A DNA stretch of 64,000 nt from Chitinophagales bacterium (GCA_020628375.1 JAHDFD010000008.1:42117-106116), one strand, 5' to 3'; counted from the stretch's first letter, positions 1-8,325 are shown. Numbers and translations: made by a program. Notes: a model not told the origin generated them from the sequence alone.

Positions 1-1
1 T

Positions 2-466
2 CAGTTTGCTCTGTTGATCGGATATTGGTTGCTCTCTTATTTTTCTAAATTATATAAAGAAAAAAGAATTTTAGAGATCAAGGATTTGACTTCAAAATTA
101 TCAGTTTTAATAATTTTAGGTGCTTGTAGTATTGCTGGATTTTGCTGGATATATAAAGTTGATATCATGCAGTATTTATATACAGAAGCAACTGTTGAAT
201 ACAGTTTGGTCTTCGGATGGCTGATGTGGGCATTGCCAAGCATGGCATTACTATATGTAGTAGGTACATTATTAACCGCAGTAGGTGAACTAAGGCTTCT
301 TAACTCTATTGCTCTTGTAGGAGTTGTGTTGAATTTATTATTGAATTTTATTTTAATTCCACGTTTGGGTGCTTGGGGAGCCGCTATTGCCACCGTAATA
401 ACTCAATCATTGGTTATAGTTGTAAAAAGCTTTTATGTCTGGAAGTTTTTGAAGCGTTTCGGCTAA
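2..466 (+). CDS. C-terminal part of a polysaccharide-flippase / MATE-like membrane protein (5' truncated by window edge)
   Basis: The reading frame is already open at base 2, so the N-terminus lies outside the window; about 154 residues are visible. They form four or five hydrophobic segments separated by a basic loop (KLYKEKRIL). The sequence ends with a turn and helix reading NFILIPRLGAWGAAIATVIT, which is typical of the last repeats of MATE and polysaccharide-transport (Wzx, MurJ-like) flippases of the MOP superfamily. Such proteins move lipid-linked oligosaccharides or other solutes across the inner membrane. The substrate cannot be read from this fragment. A role in surface polysaccharide export is inferred from the family only. 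Confidence 0.75.
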   Translation, partial: QFALLIGYWLLSYFSKLYKEKRILEIKDLTSKLSVLIILGACSIAGFCWIYKVDIMQYLYTEATVEYSLVFGWLMWALPSMALLYVVGTLLTAVGELRLLNSIALVGVVLNLLLNFILIPRLGAWGAAIATVITQSLVIVVKSFYVWKFLKRFG

Positions 467-509
467 ATGCAATATGTAACTATAGCTACTAATTACATTT
501 TAGCCGAAA
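457..509. terminator. Inverted repeat at the 3' end of the flippase gene
   Basis: Bases 457-469 (TTTCGGCTAAATG) pair with 496-509 (CATTTTAGCCGAAA), with one bulge and a 26-base loop. The left arm overlaps the last codons and stop. It sits between convergent genes, and T-rich sequence follows, so a terminator acting on the flippase transcript is plausible. Confidence 0.45.
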
Positions 510-530
510 TGTTCCTTACTTTTTCTTTCT

Positions 531-567
531 AATACAATTTGAGATATAAAAGTTTTCAAATTGTATT
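531..567 (-). terminator. Inverted repeat at the 3' end of the PLP enzyme gene
   Basis: AATACAATTTGA (531-542) is the exact reverse complement of TCAAATTGTATT (556-567), with a 13-base loop. The right arm runs into the stop codon of the minus-strand PLP enzyme. The stem is AT-only apart from two pairs, so it would be a weak terminator. The same arm sequence recurs in the inverted repeat at 10013-10056. Confidence 0.35.
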
Positions 568-1840
568 AAATCATTTCTAAAACGGGTTCAGGCTTCATAA
601 CATGTAAAGCCTGATTAACATCCCAGATAAGGTCTTTAGCATTTTCCACACCAACAGAAAGTCGAATTAGATTTTCTTCAATTCCCAATTTCTTTTTCAA
701 TTCAGAACAAACTCCTGCATGTGTCATAGATGCAGGGTGTTGAACCAAGCTCTCTGTACTTCCTAAACTAACCGCTAATTTGATTAATTTTAGTTGATTC
801 AAAAACCTGAATGCTTCTTCTTCGCCGCCTTTTACATAAAATGAGATCATTGCTCCTGAAGAAGAATACTGTTCTTTAAATATTTGATAAGACTTTGAAG
901 ATTTATCTAATTTACCTAAAAAAAGAACTTTATCGATCAATGGGTGTGTATCCAAAAAATCAGCAATCTCAGTAGCATTGCTAGCTTGCTTCTCCATTCT
1001 GATCTTAAGTGTTTCAAGGCTTCTGAGTAACAACCAACAAGTATGAGGGCTTGCCATATTCCCTAAAAAGGTACGTAAGGTTTTTACCCTTTTAATAACG
1101 GCTGTATTTCCTAAAACTGCTCCTGCTATTACATCACTATGCCCACCAATATATTTTGTTGCAGAATAGATCACTATATCAGCACCATGTTCTAAAGGGT
1201 TAGACCAAAGCGGTCCCATATATGTATTATCAACTGATATGAATACTTCTTTTTGGGATTTGCTGAAATAATTCGCAATCTCTTTACACATCTTTATATC
1301 TACAAGGTCGTTGGTTGGATTGGCAGGAGTTTCTATATAGATATGACTTAAACGATTTGCTTTTCCTGTATTTTCTATTAACTGAATTATTTCTTCCTTG
1401 CTTTGATTAGGATAAAACCCAATCGCTTCTATGCCTATTTTTTGAAGAAAATGTTTGATGAAATGGTCTGTACCTCCATAAGTTGGTGAACTGAACAATA
1501 ACAGATCTCCAGGGTTTAGAAACTCTAAGAGTGTAGTGCTGATTGCAGACATACCACTTTCAAAAATGGCACAATCATCTGCTTTGTCCCATAGGCAAAG
1601 TCGATTTTCAAGAATTTCCAGATTGGGATTGTTAATTCTACTGTAAATAAGTCCGAGTTGTTCTTCTTGTTCCTTTTCTCTTATTCCGTATGCTAATTCA
1701 AAGAAAGACTTTCCTTCTTCTGCTGTTTTAAAAGTGAAAGTTGAGGTTAAAAATAATGGTACCTTTACTGCACCTTCTGACCACTCAGGCTTATAGGCAT
1801 GTGTCATCATCAGACTTTCAGGAGATAAATTATTCTTCAT
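566..1840 (-). CDS. Cys/Met metabolism PLP-dependent enzyme (cystathionine gamma-synthase / methionine gamma-lyase family)
   Basis: At 424 residues this is a full-length member of the trans-sulfuration PLP family (usual length 380-430). Visible landmarks are YSRINNPN at about 66-73 (phosphate and substrate contacts from the neighbouring subunit), SGMSAI at 95-100, TPANPT at 171-176, DNTY at 204-207 (Asp contacts the PLP pyridine nitrogen) and SATKYIGGHSD, in which Lys229 should form the Schiff base. Family members are cytosolic tetramers acting on C-S bonds of cysteine, homocysteine or methionine. Which reaction this one catalyses (gamma-lyase, beta-lyase or synthase) cannot be settled from motifs. 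It is divergent from an Lrp regulator at 2000, which suggests amino-acid-responsive control. Confidence 0.88.
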   Translation of the reverse strand: MKNNLSPESLMMTHAYKPEWSEGAVKVPLFLTSTFTFKTAEEGKSFFELAYGIREKEQEEQLGLIYSRINNPNLEILENRLCLWDKADDCAIFESGMSAISTTLLEFLNPGDLLLFSSPTYGGTDHFIKHFLQKIGIEAIGFYPNQSKEEIIQLIENTGKANRLSHIYIETPANPTNDLVDIKMCKEIANYFSKSQKEVFISVDNTYMGPLWSNPLEHGADIVIYSATKYIGGHSDVIAGAVLGNTAVIKRVKTLRTFLGNMASPHTCWLLLRSLETLKIRMEKQASNATEIADFLDTHPLIDKVLFLGKLDKSSKSYQIFKEQYSSSGAMISFYVKGGEEEAFRFLNQLKLIKLAVSLGSTESLVQHPASMTHAGVCSELKKKLGIEENLIRLSVGVENAKDLIWDVNQALHVMKPEPVLEMI

Positions 1841-1898
1841 AAATTCCGTTTTCGTTTAATTAGTACTGCAAAATTCATGTTTTTGAGAATAATTATTT

Positions 1899-1906
1899 TA
1901 AATTTG
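1899..1906 (+). promoter_or_regulatory. Candidate -7 box (TAAATTTG) for the Lrp gene
   Basis: TAAATTTG matches the Bacteroidota -7 consensus TAnnTTTG and lies about 94 bases before the Lrp start. The nearest upstream TTTG (1882-1885) is only 13 bases away, short of the usual 19-21, so support is partial. Confidence 0.25.
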
Positions 1907-1987
1907 ATTTAATGCCATTATTATTCCTTTGTTTTCTTTTTTTTCAGGAATTTTGATATTAATGGTTACTCATTTATAAGTTAAAAA

Positions 1988-1998
1988 GGAATAATTCC
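1988..1998. promoter_or_regulatory. 11-bp palindrome immediately before the Lrp start codon
   Basis: GGAATAATTCC is a perfect palindrome around its central base and ends one base before the ATG at 2000. A half-like ATTATTCC lies upstream near 1919-1926. Lrp/AsnC proteins commonly autoregulate through AT-rich palindromes, so this is a candidate operator for the regulator and possibly for the divergent PLP enzyme. Confidence 0.35.
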
Positions 1999-1999
1999 T

Positions 2000-2464
2000 A
2001 TGATAAAATTAGATGCTATTGATATTCGACTTTTAGAACGCTTACAAGAGGATTCTAAAATTAATATTAAGGAAGTTGCAGATCAATTGAATATGACCAA
2101 ATCCCCGATCTATGAACGAATAAAAAGATATGATAAAGAGGGAATCATAGAAAAATATGTAGCGGTTATCAATCGTAAATTAGTAAGTAATTCAATGGTC
2201 GTCTTTTGTTCTGTTTCTCTTGACAGTCAAAAATTGGAAGAAATTCAAAAGTTTAGTGAAGAAATAATAAAATTACCTGAAGTAATGGAATGTTATTTAA
2301 TGGGTGGGGCTAATGATTTCTTGCTTAAGGTAGTTGTTTCTGATTTGAATGCTTACCACCAATTTTCATCAGGTAAATTAGCTGCTTTACCAAATGTTGG
2401 TCAAATTAAAAGCACTTTTGTTTTGAATCAGATCAAGAATTCTACTGTTTTCCCACTGGTTTGA
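2000..2464 (+). CDS. Lrp/AsnC family transcriptional regulator
   Basis: The 154-residue length is typical of the family. Residues 5-60 hold an AsnC-type winged helix (LDAIDIRLLERLQEDSKIN, then ADQLNMTKSPIYERIKRY with the recognition helix). Residues 68-145 form an alpha/beta RAM ligand-binding domain that includes GGANDFLLKVVVSDL. Such proteins are octameric DNA-binding regulators sensing amino acids. The gene is divergent from the Cys/Met PLP enzyme at 566-1840, a common arrangement in which the regulator controls its neighbour, probably in response to methionine or another amino acid. That ligand is inference. Confidence 0.9.
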   Translation: MIKLDAIDIRLLERLQEDSKINIKEVADQLNMTKSPIYERIKRYDKEGIIEKYVAVINRKLVSNSMVVFCSVSLDSQKLEEIQKFSEEIIKLPEVMECYLMGGANDFLLKVVVSDLNAYHQFSSGKLAALPNVGQIKSTFVLNQIKNSTVFPLV

Positions 2465-2494
2465 TTTTCTTTTGGGAAATTTAGATAAATAATT

Positions 2495-2642
2495 CAAGTT
2501 GCGATGTATAATGACATTTTTGTACATAGACGACTGTTTAACAGACCACAGACCACAAATCCTTACTCTTCACTATTTATAATGGTTTTTTTGTGGACAG
2601 TGGACTATTATACTGTTGACAGTTGAGATTTATAGCAACTTA
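2495..2642. repeat. Long imperfect intergenic palindrome
   Basis: This fills much of the 324-base gene-free stretch 2465-2788. AAGTTGC near 2496-2502 pairs with GCAACTT near 2635-2641, and AGACCACAGACCACAAA on the left is largely complementary to TTTGTGGACAGTGGACT on the right. A central loop of roughly 30 bases carries T-rich sequence. It looks like a folded miniature repeat of the sort scattered in Bacteroidota intergenic DNA. No coding potential is seen. Confidence 0.45.
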
Positions 2643-2701
2643 GGTTAAATAATAATCAGAACCTTTACAATTATACTAGTTAAGGACTAATTCGATATTT
2701 A

Positions 2702-2732
2702 TTTGAAAATCAATTTAGTATTCGTAACTTTG
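2702..2732 (+). promoter_or_regulatory. Bacteroidota-type promoter for the lipoprotein / M48 peptidase genes
   Basis: TTTG at 2702-2705 and TAACTTTG at 2725-2732 are separated by 19 bases, which matches the TTTG-N19-TAnnTTTG consensus of the primary sigma factor in this phylum. Transcription would start near 2739, giving a leader of about 50 bases before the start at 2789. Confidence 0.6.
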
Positions 2733-2788
2733 TATGTCGATTTTTGGCATAATAATTTACCACATAGTATCAAAATGCTGCTTTTAAT

Positions 2789-3295
2789 ATGAAAAATATT
2801 CTTCTGGGTACACTTACGCTATTAGTTGTACTATTTTCAAGTGCTTGTTATGTTGGAGCTGGAGATGCCATTGACATAGAAAGTTATTATGATGAAGATT
2901 TTAGTTCTTCTATAGAATATAAATCTCAGATCTTAGGACATAATTGGTACTTAACCGCTTTACATTGTGATGATGAAAATCGAGTGGGTGATTTTGACGC
3001 AATTCCTTTCTTTTCTTTCGATTCAGTTGTCGAATCCAATAACCATCTTATGCTCGGTGCAGAAGTATTTCTATTTGAGACATTTAGTTATTCAGGATCT
3101 CAAAGACATTGGCTGATTGATAATGAATACGATGAACTGTGGCTGAATGTTTATGTAGATGCTAATTTGAATAACAATGAATTTTATTGGTTCAATATCT
3201 TAGAACTGAACGATAAAGAAATGAAGATAATTACCACAAAAGTCGATTTTCTTGATGGCGAAGAATTTTGTACGCTAACGCTTGAAAAACGATAA
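2789..3295 (+). CDS. Putative lipoprotein, unknown function
   Basis: The 168-residue product begins with a hydrophobic signal ending FSSAC, which looks like a lipobox with Cys20 as the lipidated residue. The mature part is acidic (GDAIDIESYYDEDFSS) and aromatic-rich. It contains HNWYLTALHCDDENRVGDFD and a C-terminal stretch reading EMKIITTKVDFLDGEEFCTL. The overall pattern resembles small lipocalin-like lipoproteins, but I do not recognise a defined family. A consensus promoter lies 57 bases upstream. It precedes the M48 peptidase in the same direction and is probably co-transcribed with it. Confidence 0.6.
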   Translation: MKNILLGTLTLLVVLFSSACYVGAGDAIDIESYYDEDFSSSIEYKSQILGHNWYLTALHCDDENRVGDFDAIPFFSFDSVVESNNHLMLGAEVFLFETFSYSGSQRHWLIDNEYDELWLNVYVDANLNNNEFYWFNILELNDKEMKIITTKVDFLDGEEFCTLTLEKR

Positions 3296-3341
3296 AACTA
3301 CCTTAACAACAAACTACTTACTCAGCAAACACAATTGGTTT

Positions 3342-5444
3342 ATGAAAAATAAATTGAGTATTTTTTTCTTTTGCATGCTATGTGTTTTAACAATTAATGC
3401 ACAGGATTTAAAAGATTTTAATGGAATTAGTTCATCCGGTGAATTACCTAAAGAGGTAACTCAAAGTTCATCGTTGAAATATAAAGTATTAGAGTCTAAG
3501 GTTGAAAGCACCAATACCTCTAAGAAAAAGAGCAAGCAAAAGTTGAAATTTTATCTCGATTCGACTTTTGGAGCCGATTACATGCTTAAAAATGGTTACG
3601 TGCTTTTTAACGATCCCATTGGTAACTATATTAATGATGTAGCAGATGAGCTGTTAAAAGATAAACCTCAAATCAGAAAAAGAGTTAATTTCTATGCAAC
3701 CAGAGCAGCTGAAGTTAATGCATTCGCTATCGACAGAGGAAGCATTTTTATAAATGTGGGTTTAATAGCCCGTTTGGAAACCGAAGCACAGTTGGCATTT
3801 GTACTTGCACATGAAATTATACATGTATTAGAGTCGCATAGTATGGATACTTACATCGAATTCGAAGAGATCAGCGCTGATAATAATTATAGAAACGATG
3901 AAAAATTCGATGAACTTCTAAGAAAGTGTAATTATTCAAAAAAGTTAGAAGTTGAAGCTGATAGAGAAGGAATGCAACTTTTTCTGGATTCATCTTATGG
4001 AACCGAATCCATTGATGGTGTTTTTGAGATTCTTGCAAAGGCAGAATTGCCAATGATCGCTACTCCATTCGATTTTTCAAATTTCAATATTGCCAATACC
4101 ACTTTTTCAGATACCATTTTTCAGGACAGAGTATTTGTTGAACCTGAATTTGATGAGGATGAAAAAGAGAAAAGGGAAAAATATAGTTCACACCCGGCTA
4201 CAGATGAGCGGAAAGAAAGTATTAAAGAACAAATTGCTGAAAGTGGAAAGAGTGGAGGTGAAGATTTTATTATCGGAGAGAATACTTTTCTTCGTTTAAG
4301 AGAATTAGCAAAATTTGAGATATGTAAGATATATCTTGAAAATAAAGCTTTCTTGAATTGTTTACATTCAACTTACGCCTTAGAGGAACAATATCCAGAT
4401 AATAAATTCCTGAATGAAACTAAAATGAAGGCTTATTATGGATTGGGAAAATATGCTAAAAGCTATTTGAACGAAAAATCAGATACGATCGAAGCGGTAG
4501 AAGGAGATGAAATTTCAAAGATATATGCTTTTGTTACCTCCTTTAATGAAGATGAGGTCATGGCATTGAGTATTGCTCAGCTTTGGGAATATTACATTCA
4601 AAATCCTGAAAATGAAACGATGTATAAACGACTGAAAAACCTGGCAGTCGATCTTAAATCTAAAGATGAAAATGAACTAAGAGCATTAAAAGGAGAGAAA
4701 GCAAACGACGATATGATCCTTAATGGTTTTTTTAAAGAATATATGGAAAATGAGGATTTCAAAAAACTCTTTAAATACAAAAAGAATAATGGAGAATATG
4801 AATTTTCAATCAAACAGAATGTAAAAGGCTATCGTTTGGGAATAAATGAAGTAATGTTTGTGAATCCTAGTTTTATGAGTATTAATGTTAAAGATAAAGA
4901 TCAACCTTTTCAGTTTATAGATTCAGAATATAAACAGAAAGAAATGGTTGATATTATTAAAAAACATGGTAAAGACATCGGGCTCAAAACGCAATTTCTG
5001 GATGTAAACAATCTTAACCGTTCCACATCTATGGCAGAGTTTCAGGAAATTATAGAAGTTAAAAAATGGTTGGCTCAGAAGTTGGAAAAAAATGGAAACT
5101 TTATTCCAAATAATCAGGAAACCGCTTTGGAAGTCTTTAAAAAATACAAAACTAATAATTTAGCTTTTCTATCAGCAAGCTCTATTAATTTAAGAAAAAG
5201 ATCAACTACAACTTTAGGTGGAATATTGCTTTTAGCGATGCCAAGTGTAAGTCCTTTAGGTGCATTCTATACTTTTCGTCCTGAAAATGCTTCCAACTTT
5301 GCCGCTATTGTTGTCGATATCAACAAAGAGGAAATTAAGATGCTGAGTTATAACAGTATGAAGCAGAAAGCCAACAAAGCAATTTTTGAAACGAATATCA
5401 GATATATTCTTCAACAAATGAAAACGAAACCTAAGAAACGATAA
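3342..5444 (+). CDS. M48-family zinc metallopeptidase with long C-terminal extension, secreted/periplasmic
   Basis: The longest frame opens at 3282 inside the preceding gene, but the ATG at 3342 starts a clear signal peptide (MKNKLSIFFFCMLC... ending INAQ), so 700 residues is preferred. The zinc motif HEIIH is at about 157-161, and an EVEADREG segment some 50 residues later supplies the third ligand, as in M48 (HtpX/Ste24/BepA-like) peptidases. In this family the catalytic domain is about 200-250 residues. Here a further 400 residues follow, containing helical, TPR-like sequence (AKFEICKIYLENKAFLNCL, AYYGLGKYAKSYLN) and a hydrophobic patch near the C-terminus (GGILLLAMPSVSPLGAFY). A role in envelope protein quality control is inferred from the family. 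Confidence 0.85.
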   Translation: MKNKLSIFFFCMLCVLTINAQDLKDFNGISSSGELPKEVTQSSSLKYKVLESKVESTNTSKKKSKQKLKFYLDSTFGADYMLKNGYVLFNDPIGNYINDVADELLKDKPQIRKRVNFYATRAAEVNAFAIDRGSIFINVGLIARLETEAQLAFVLAHEIIHVLESHSMDTYIEFEEISADNNYRNDEKFDELLRKCNYSKKLEVEADREGMQLFLDSSYGTESIDGVFEILAKAELPMIATPFDFSNFNIANTTFSDTIFQDRVFVEPEFDEDEKEKREKYSSHPATDERKESIKEQIAESGKSGGEDFIIGENTFLRLRELAKFEICKIYLENKAFLNCLHSTYALEEQYPDNKFLNETKMKAYYGLGKYAKSYLNEKSDTIEAVEGDEISKIYAFVTSFNEDEVMALSIAQLWEYYIQNPENETMYKRLKNLAVDLKSKDENELRALKGEKANDDMILNGFFKEYMENEDFKKLFKYKKNNGEYEFSIKQNVKGYRLGINEVMFVNPSFMSINVKDKDQPFQFIDSEYKQKEMVDIIKKHGKDIGLKTQFLDVNNLNRSTSMAEFQEIIEVKKWLAQKLEKNGNFIPNNQETALEVFKKYKTNNLAFLSASSINLRKRSTTTLGGILLLAMPSVSPLGAFYTFRPENASNFAAIVVDINKEEIKMLSYNSMKQKANKAIFETNIRYILQQMKTKPKKR

Positions 5445-5511
5445 GAGAATAACTAGTGTTACTAAGTATTTTTTCTTTACTGAATTTTAATTTGCTATCC
5501 AATTTGAAATT

Positions 5512-6240
5512 ATGAAAAAACTGTTATTTATAGCTTTTTTTATTATTGCTTTTATCCATGATGTAAATGCACAGACTCCAGGTTTTATGGGGAAAAAAGT
5601 GATTGCATATACTAGCTTTTCTACCAATAGCCCTGGTTTGTCTTTTTTATTGAATAATCCTTTCACTCCTTACAATGCAACTAGCAAAGAAAAAGTTGGG
5701 AGAGCTTTTCTTCCTACCTATAAGTTAGGAATGGAATATGTAGTGTCAAGAAAAAATGCGATAGGAGTAGATTACTTTTTTCAACGTGGAGGATTTAAAG
5801 CTGACACTGACTATGATTTCTTTCAGGAAGATTTACCATACAATAGAAATTTCTTCAGGAATTCTATTGGTATTTTTCTTAAATCTTATAGAGTTCAACT
5901 CAATGGTAGAAGAAGTGATATGGGCTCATTGGCACCAATTGGTAGATATGTAAAGTATAAATTATTTGTTAGTAGAGAGCATTTGGTGATAAGCGGAACA
6001 GATGAATATTTCAGCAATACAGATAAGGTATTAGGGGAACGTAATTTTCATCATGCAGGCATCTCTATAAGTGCAGGTCGAAACTTTGTGATCTTTAACA
6101 ATATACTTTTTGATTTCGGCGCTGAATTTGGCTTTGTTATGTATAACAGTAATAAAGATCTTCAACGGGATTTATATCAACAGCTCTTATCTTATCACTT
6201 ATTTAATTTCCATGTTGGCATTGGAGTGCCACTTTTTTAA
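5512..6240 (+). CDS. Secreted protein, probable small outer-membrane beta-barrel, unknown
   Basis: The 242 residues begin with a signal peptide (MKKLLFIAFFIIAFIHDVNAQ). The remainder alternates polar and hydrophobic residues with many aromatics and glycines (KLGMEYVVSRKNAIGVDYFF, HHAGISISAGRNFVIFNN, FDFGAEFGFVMY) and ends in a hydrophobic residue followed by Phe (GVPLF), as outer-membrane barrels of this phylum do. No family is recognised. It follows the M48 peptidase by 67 bases and precedes a lipoprotein by 12 bases, so an envelope-directed operon is likely. Confidence 0.6.
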   Translation: MKKLLFIAFFIIAFIHDVNAQTPGFMGKKVIAYTSFSTNSPGLSFLLNNPFTPYNATSKEKVGRAFLPTYKLGMEYVVSRKNAIGVDYFFQRGGFKADTDYDFFQEDLPYNRNFFRNSIGIFLKSYRVQLNGRRSDMGSLAPIGRYVKYKLFVSREHLVISGTDEYFSNTDKVLGERNFHHAGISISAGRNFVIFNNILFDFGAEFGFVMYNSNKDLQRDLYQQLLSYHLFNFHVGIGVPLF

Positions 6241-6252
6241 ATTTGAAATAAC

Positions 6253-6987
6253 ATGAAATCGATTTTTGTGAAATATATATTACTGCTAACGGTGCTTTGC
6301 TTAATTGCTTGTGAAAAACATAGCCCTTCTTGTTTCGACGGAATTATGAATCAAGACGAAGAAGGTGTTGATTGCGGAGGTAGTTGCCAAACTTGTAATA
6401 ATGGCTTTTCTTGTACAGATGGCATATTAAATGGAACTGAAACTGAAATTGATTGTGGTGGCGAATGCCCACCTTGTTCTCCGGCTTTTGATTTTTGTTC
6501 AGATGGCATTCAGAATAATGGTGAAGAAGGTATAGACTGTGGAGGGAATTGTCTTTTACCTTGTGGATTATGTACCGATATTCAGGCAAATTATATTGGT
6601 TCCCCTTTCTATGGACCAATGTCTGTTAGCTCCGAATACCTTGAAGATGATTTTGGATATGTATTACAGGTTAGATGTTTTAGTGGCGATTTTCCGGGAA
6701 ATACTATATATGCGAGAATAAGACTAGAGGAACCTTACACACCACCATCTATTGGAGTCTATACTTCAAGACCTTTTGGGGATATTGAATATGGTGGCTA
6801 TAGCAGCGGACAAATCATTGGCATTTCTGGTCAAACAAGTCCTGTAAATTATTTAGAATCCAATCAGGAGGTTTATATTGTTTCAAGCAACCCTTTAGAG
6901 ATTTTAGTTTGTGACCTGGAGTATTATTTTGGTGGAGGTTTTGGGTCTTCAGTCGATATAGAAATGAGAATAATTGTTGATCTGTAA
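6253..6987 (+). CDS. Lipoprotein with three cysteine-rich DGI-DCGG repeats
   Basis: A signal peptide ends in LIAC, a good lipobox with Cys20. Three repeats of about 23-36 residues follow, each built on the pattern C-x-DGI-x-N-x(5-6)-DCGG-x-C: CFDGIMNQDEEGVDCGGSC, CTDGILNGTETEIDCGGEC and CSDGIQNNGEEGIDCGGNC. The acidic and Cys-rich character suggests disulfide-stabilised, possibly calcium-binding, linker modules, which are common in exported proteins of environmental Bacteroidota. Residues 105-244 form a beta-rich Gly/Tyr domain with no recognised family. It lies 12 bases after the barrel-like protein and is probably co-transcribed. Confidence 0.7.
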   Translation: MKSIFVKYILLLTVLCLIACEKHSPSCFDGIMNQDEEGVDCGGSCQTCNNGFSCTDGILNGTETEIDCGGECPPCSPAFDFCSDGIQNNGEEGIDCGGNCLLPCGLCTDIQANYIGSPFYGPMSVSSEYLEDDFGYVLQVRCFSGDFPGNTIYARIRLEEPYTPPSIGVYTSRPFGDIEYGGYSSGQIIGISGQTSPVNYLESNQEVYIVSSNPLEILVCDLEYYFGGGFGSSVDIEMRIIVDL

Positions 6988-7018
6988 CAATTATAATTCA
7001 TCAACAATCACTCATAAT

Positions 7019-8116
7019 TTATCTTAAATTCTTACGCTTACCTCTTTCAAAATCTTCAAAAATATATTCACCCAAGCCCGATAAACCAGAAAAGTACGCT
7101 TTGCCATTATTAACTTCCGTAAACTCACGTACAAATTGCTGAAGGTAAGAGTCCTGGGCGATCATAAACGTTGTTATAGGAATTTTCAATCTTCTGCATT
7201 GTGCCGAAAGATTAAGGCACTTATTGACGATTTTTCTGTCCAATCCAAAACTGTTTTTATAATATCTGGCTCCTTCTTTCAAACAAGAAGGCTTTCCGTC
7301 AGTAATCATAAAAATTTGCTTATTGGGATTTTTCTTCCTTCTTAGAATATTCATCGCCAACTCTAATCCAGCAACAGTGTTGGTGTGATAAGGACCAACT
7401 TTCAGGTAGGGAAGGTCTTTGATCTCAATTGGCCAGGCATCATTCCCGAAGACAATTATATCTAAAGTGTCTTTTGGATATTTAGTAGTTATCAACTCTG
7501 AAAGTGCCATTGCTACCTTTTTCGCAGGGGTTATCCTGTCTTCTCCATATAAGATCATCGAATGAGAAATATCGATCATCAATACAGTTGATGTACGTGT
7601 TTTATATTCTTTCTCCCTAACAACCAAATCATTTTCAGTCATTCTGAAGCTCCCGATACCATGTTGTATCTGAGCATTTTTAAAACTTTCAGTAAATGCG
7701 ATCTGATCCAGAGAATCACCGAACATAAAAGGTCGCTGGTCAGCGCTGGCCTCATCTCCACTTCCTGTAAATGAAGTCTTATGATTTCCTTTACCCGATT
7801 TTCTCAATTTTCCGAAAATCTCCTCAAGGCTTTTTTTGCGTATAGTTTGCTCCGATTTTGCAGAAATAGAGAATCCACCCCTAACATTTTCATCTTCTTT
7901 AATGTATCCTTCCTTTCTAAGATCTTCAATAAAATCACCCATGCCGTAGTCATCACTTGTTAATTCGTATTCATTGTCTAATTGATTCAACCAGTCCAAT
8001 GCCTCAACAACATCACCCGAAGTATAGGTTAATAATTGCATGAAAACATCAAGTAGTCGCTCAAATGGCGGTAAACTGTCATCTGGTACAAATTCTTGAA
8101 AACGAAAACCGATCAT
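7019..8116 (-). CDS. VWA domain-containing protein
   Basis: The 365-residue protein is cytosolic, with no signal or membrane segment. A helical N-terminal half (1-165) is followed by a von Willebrand A domain. The MIDAS is intact: DISHS at 182-186, a Thr around 245-247 (HTNTVAG) and Asp273 in MITDGKPS. It resembles VWA proteins that partner MoxR-type AAA ATPases or act as chelatase-like insertases, but no ATPase is adjacent here. Its role is therefore unknown. The gene runs opposite to the preceding lipoprotein gene, with 31 bases between the two stops. Confidence 0.8.
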   Translation of the reverse strand: MIGFRFQEFVPDDSLPPFERLLDVFMQLLTYTSGDVVEALDWLNQLDNEYELTSDDYGMGDFIEDLRKEGYIKEDENVRGGFSISAKSEQTIRKKSLEEIFGKLRKSGKGNHKTSFTGSGDEASADQRPFMFGDSLDQIAFTESFKNAQIQHGIGSFRMTENDLVVREKEYKTRTSTVLMIDISHSMILYGEDRITPAKKVAMALSELITTKYPKDTLDIIVFGNDAWPIEIKDLPYLKVGPYHTNTVAGLELAMNILRRKKNPNKQIFMITDGKPSCLKEGARYYKNSFGLDRKIVNKCLNLSAQCRRLKIPITTFMIAQDSYLQQFVREFTEVNNGKAYFSGLSGLGEYIFEDFERGKRKNLR

Positions 8117-8224
8117 GATTTCTGATTAGTTATTTAAAATTAAAAAGGTTATAGGCTTAAAGATAAACCTATAACCATAACTGAGCAGTATTTGTTCTGA
8201 AACCACAAAAGATATTTCATGACC

Positions 8225-8251
8225 CATCAATCATCAATCATCAATCATCAC
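8225..8251. repeat. Short 7-bp tandem repeat (CATCAAT, about 3.5 copies)
   Basis: CATCAAT is repeated three times and followed by CATCACC, in the 209-base spacer between the divergent VWA and TM2 genes. It is a small microsatellite with no sign of function. Confidence 0.6.
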
Positions 8252-8325
8252 CAATAATTTCTCAAATCTTGGAACTAAATCACTTTTTCATTCATTTATA
8301 TAAACGAAATCAAAATTGAACCAAA

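Noticed and set aside
3282..3341. Longer N-terminus for the M48 peptidase
   Set aside because: The extra residues precede a clear signal peptide and overlap the lipoprotein gene; the ATG at 3342 is better.
8225..8251. Possible CRISPR-like repeat (CATCAAT)n
   Set aside because: The repeats are contiguous 7-bp units with no spacers; it is a simple microsatellite.
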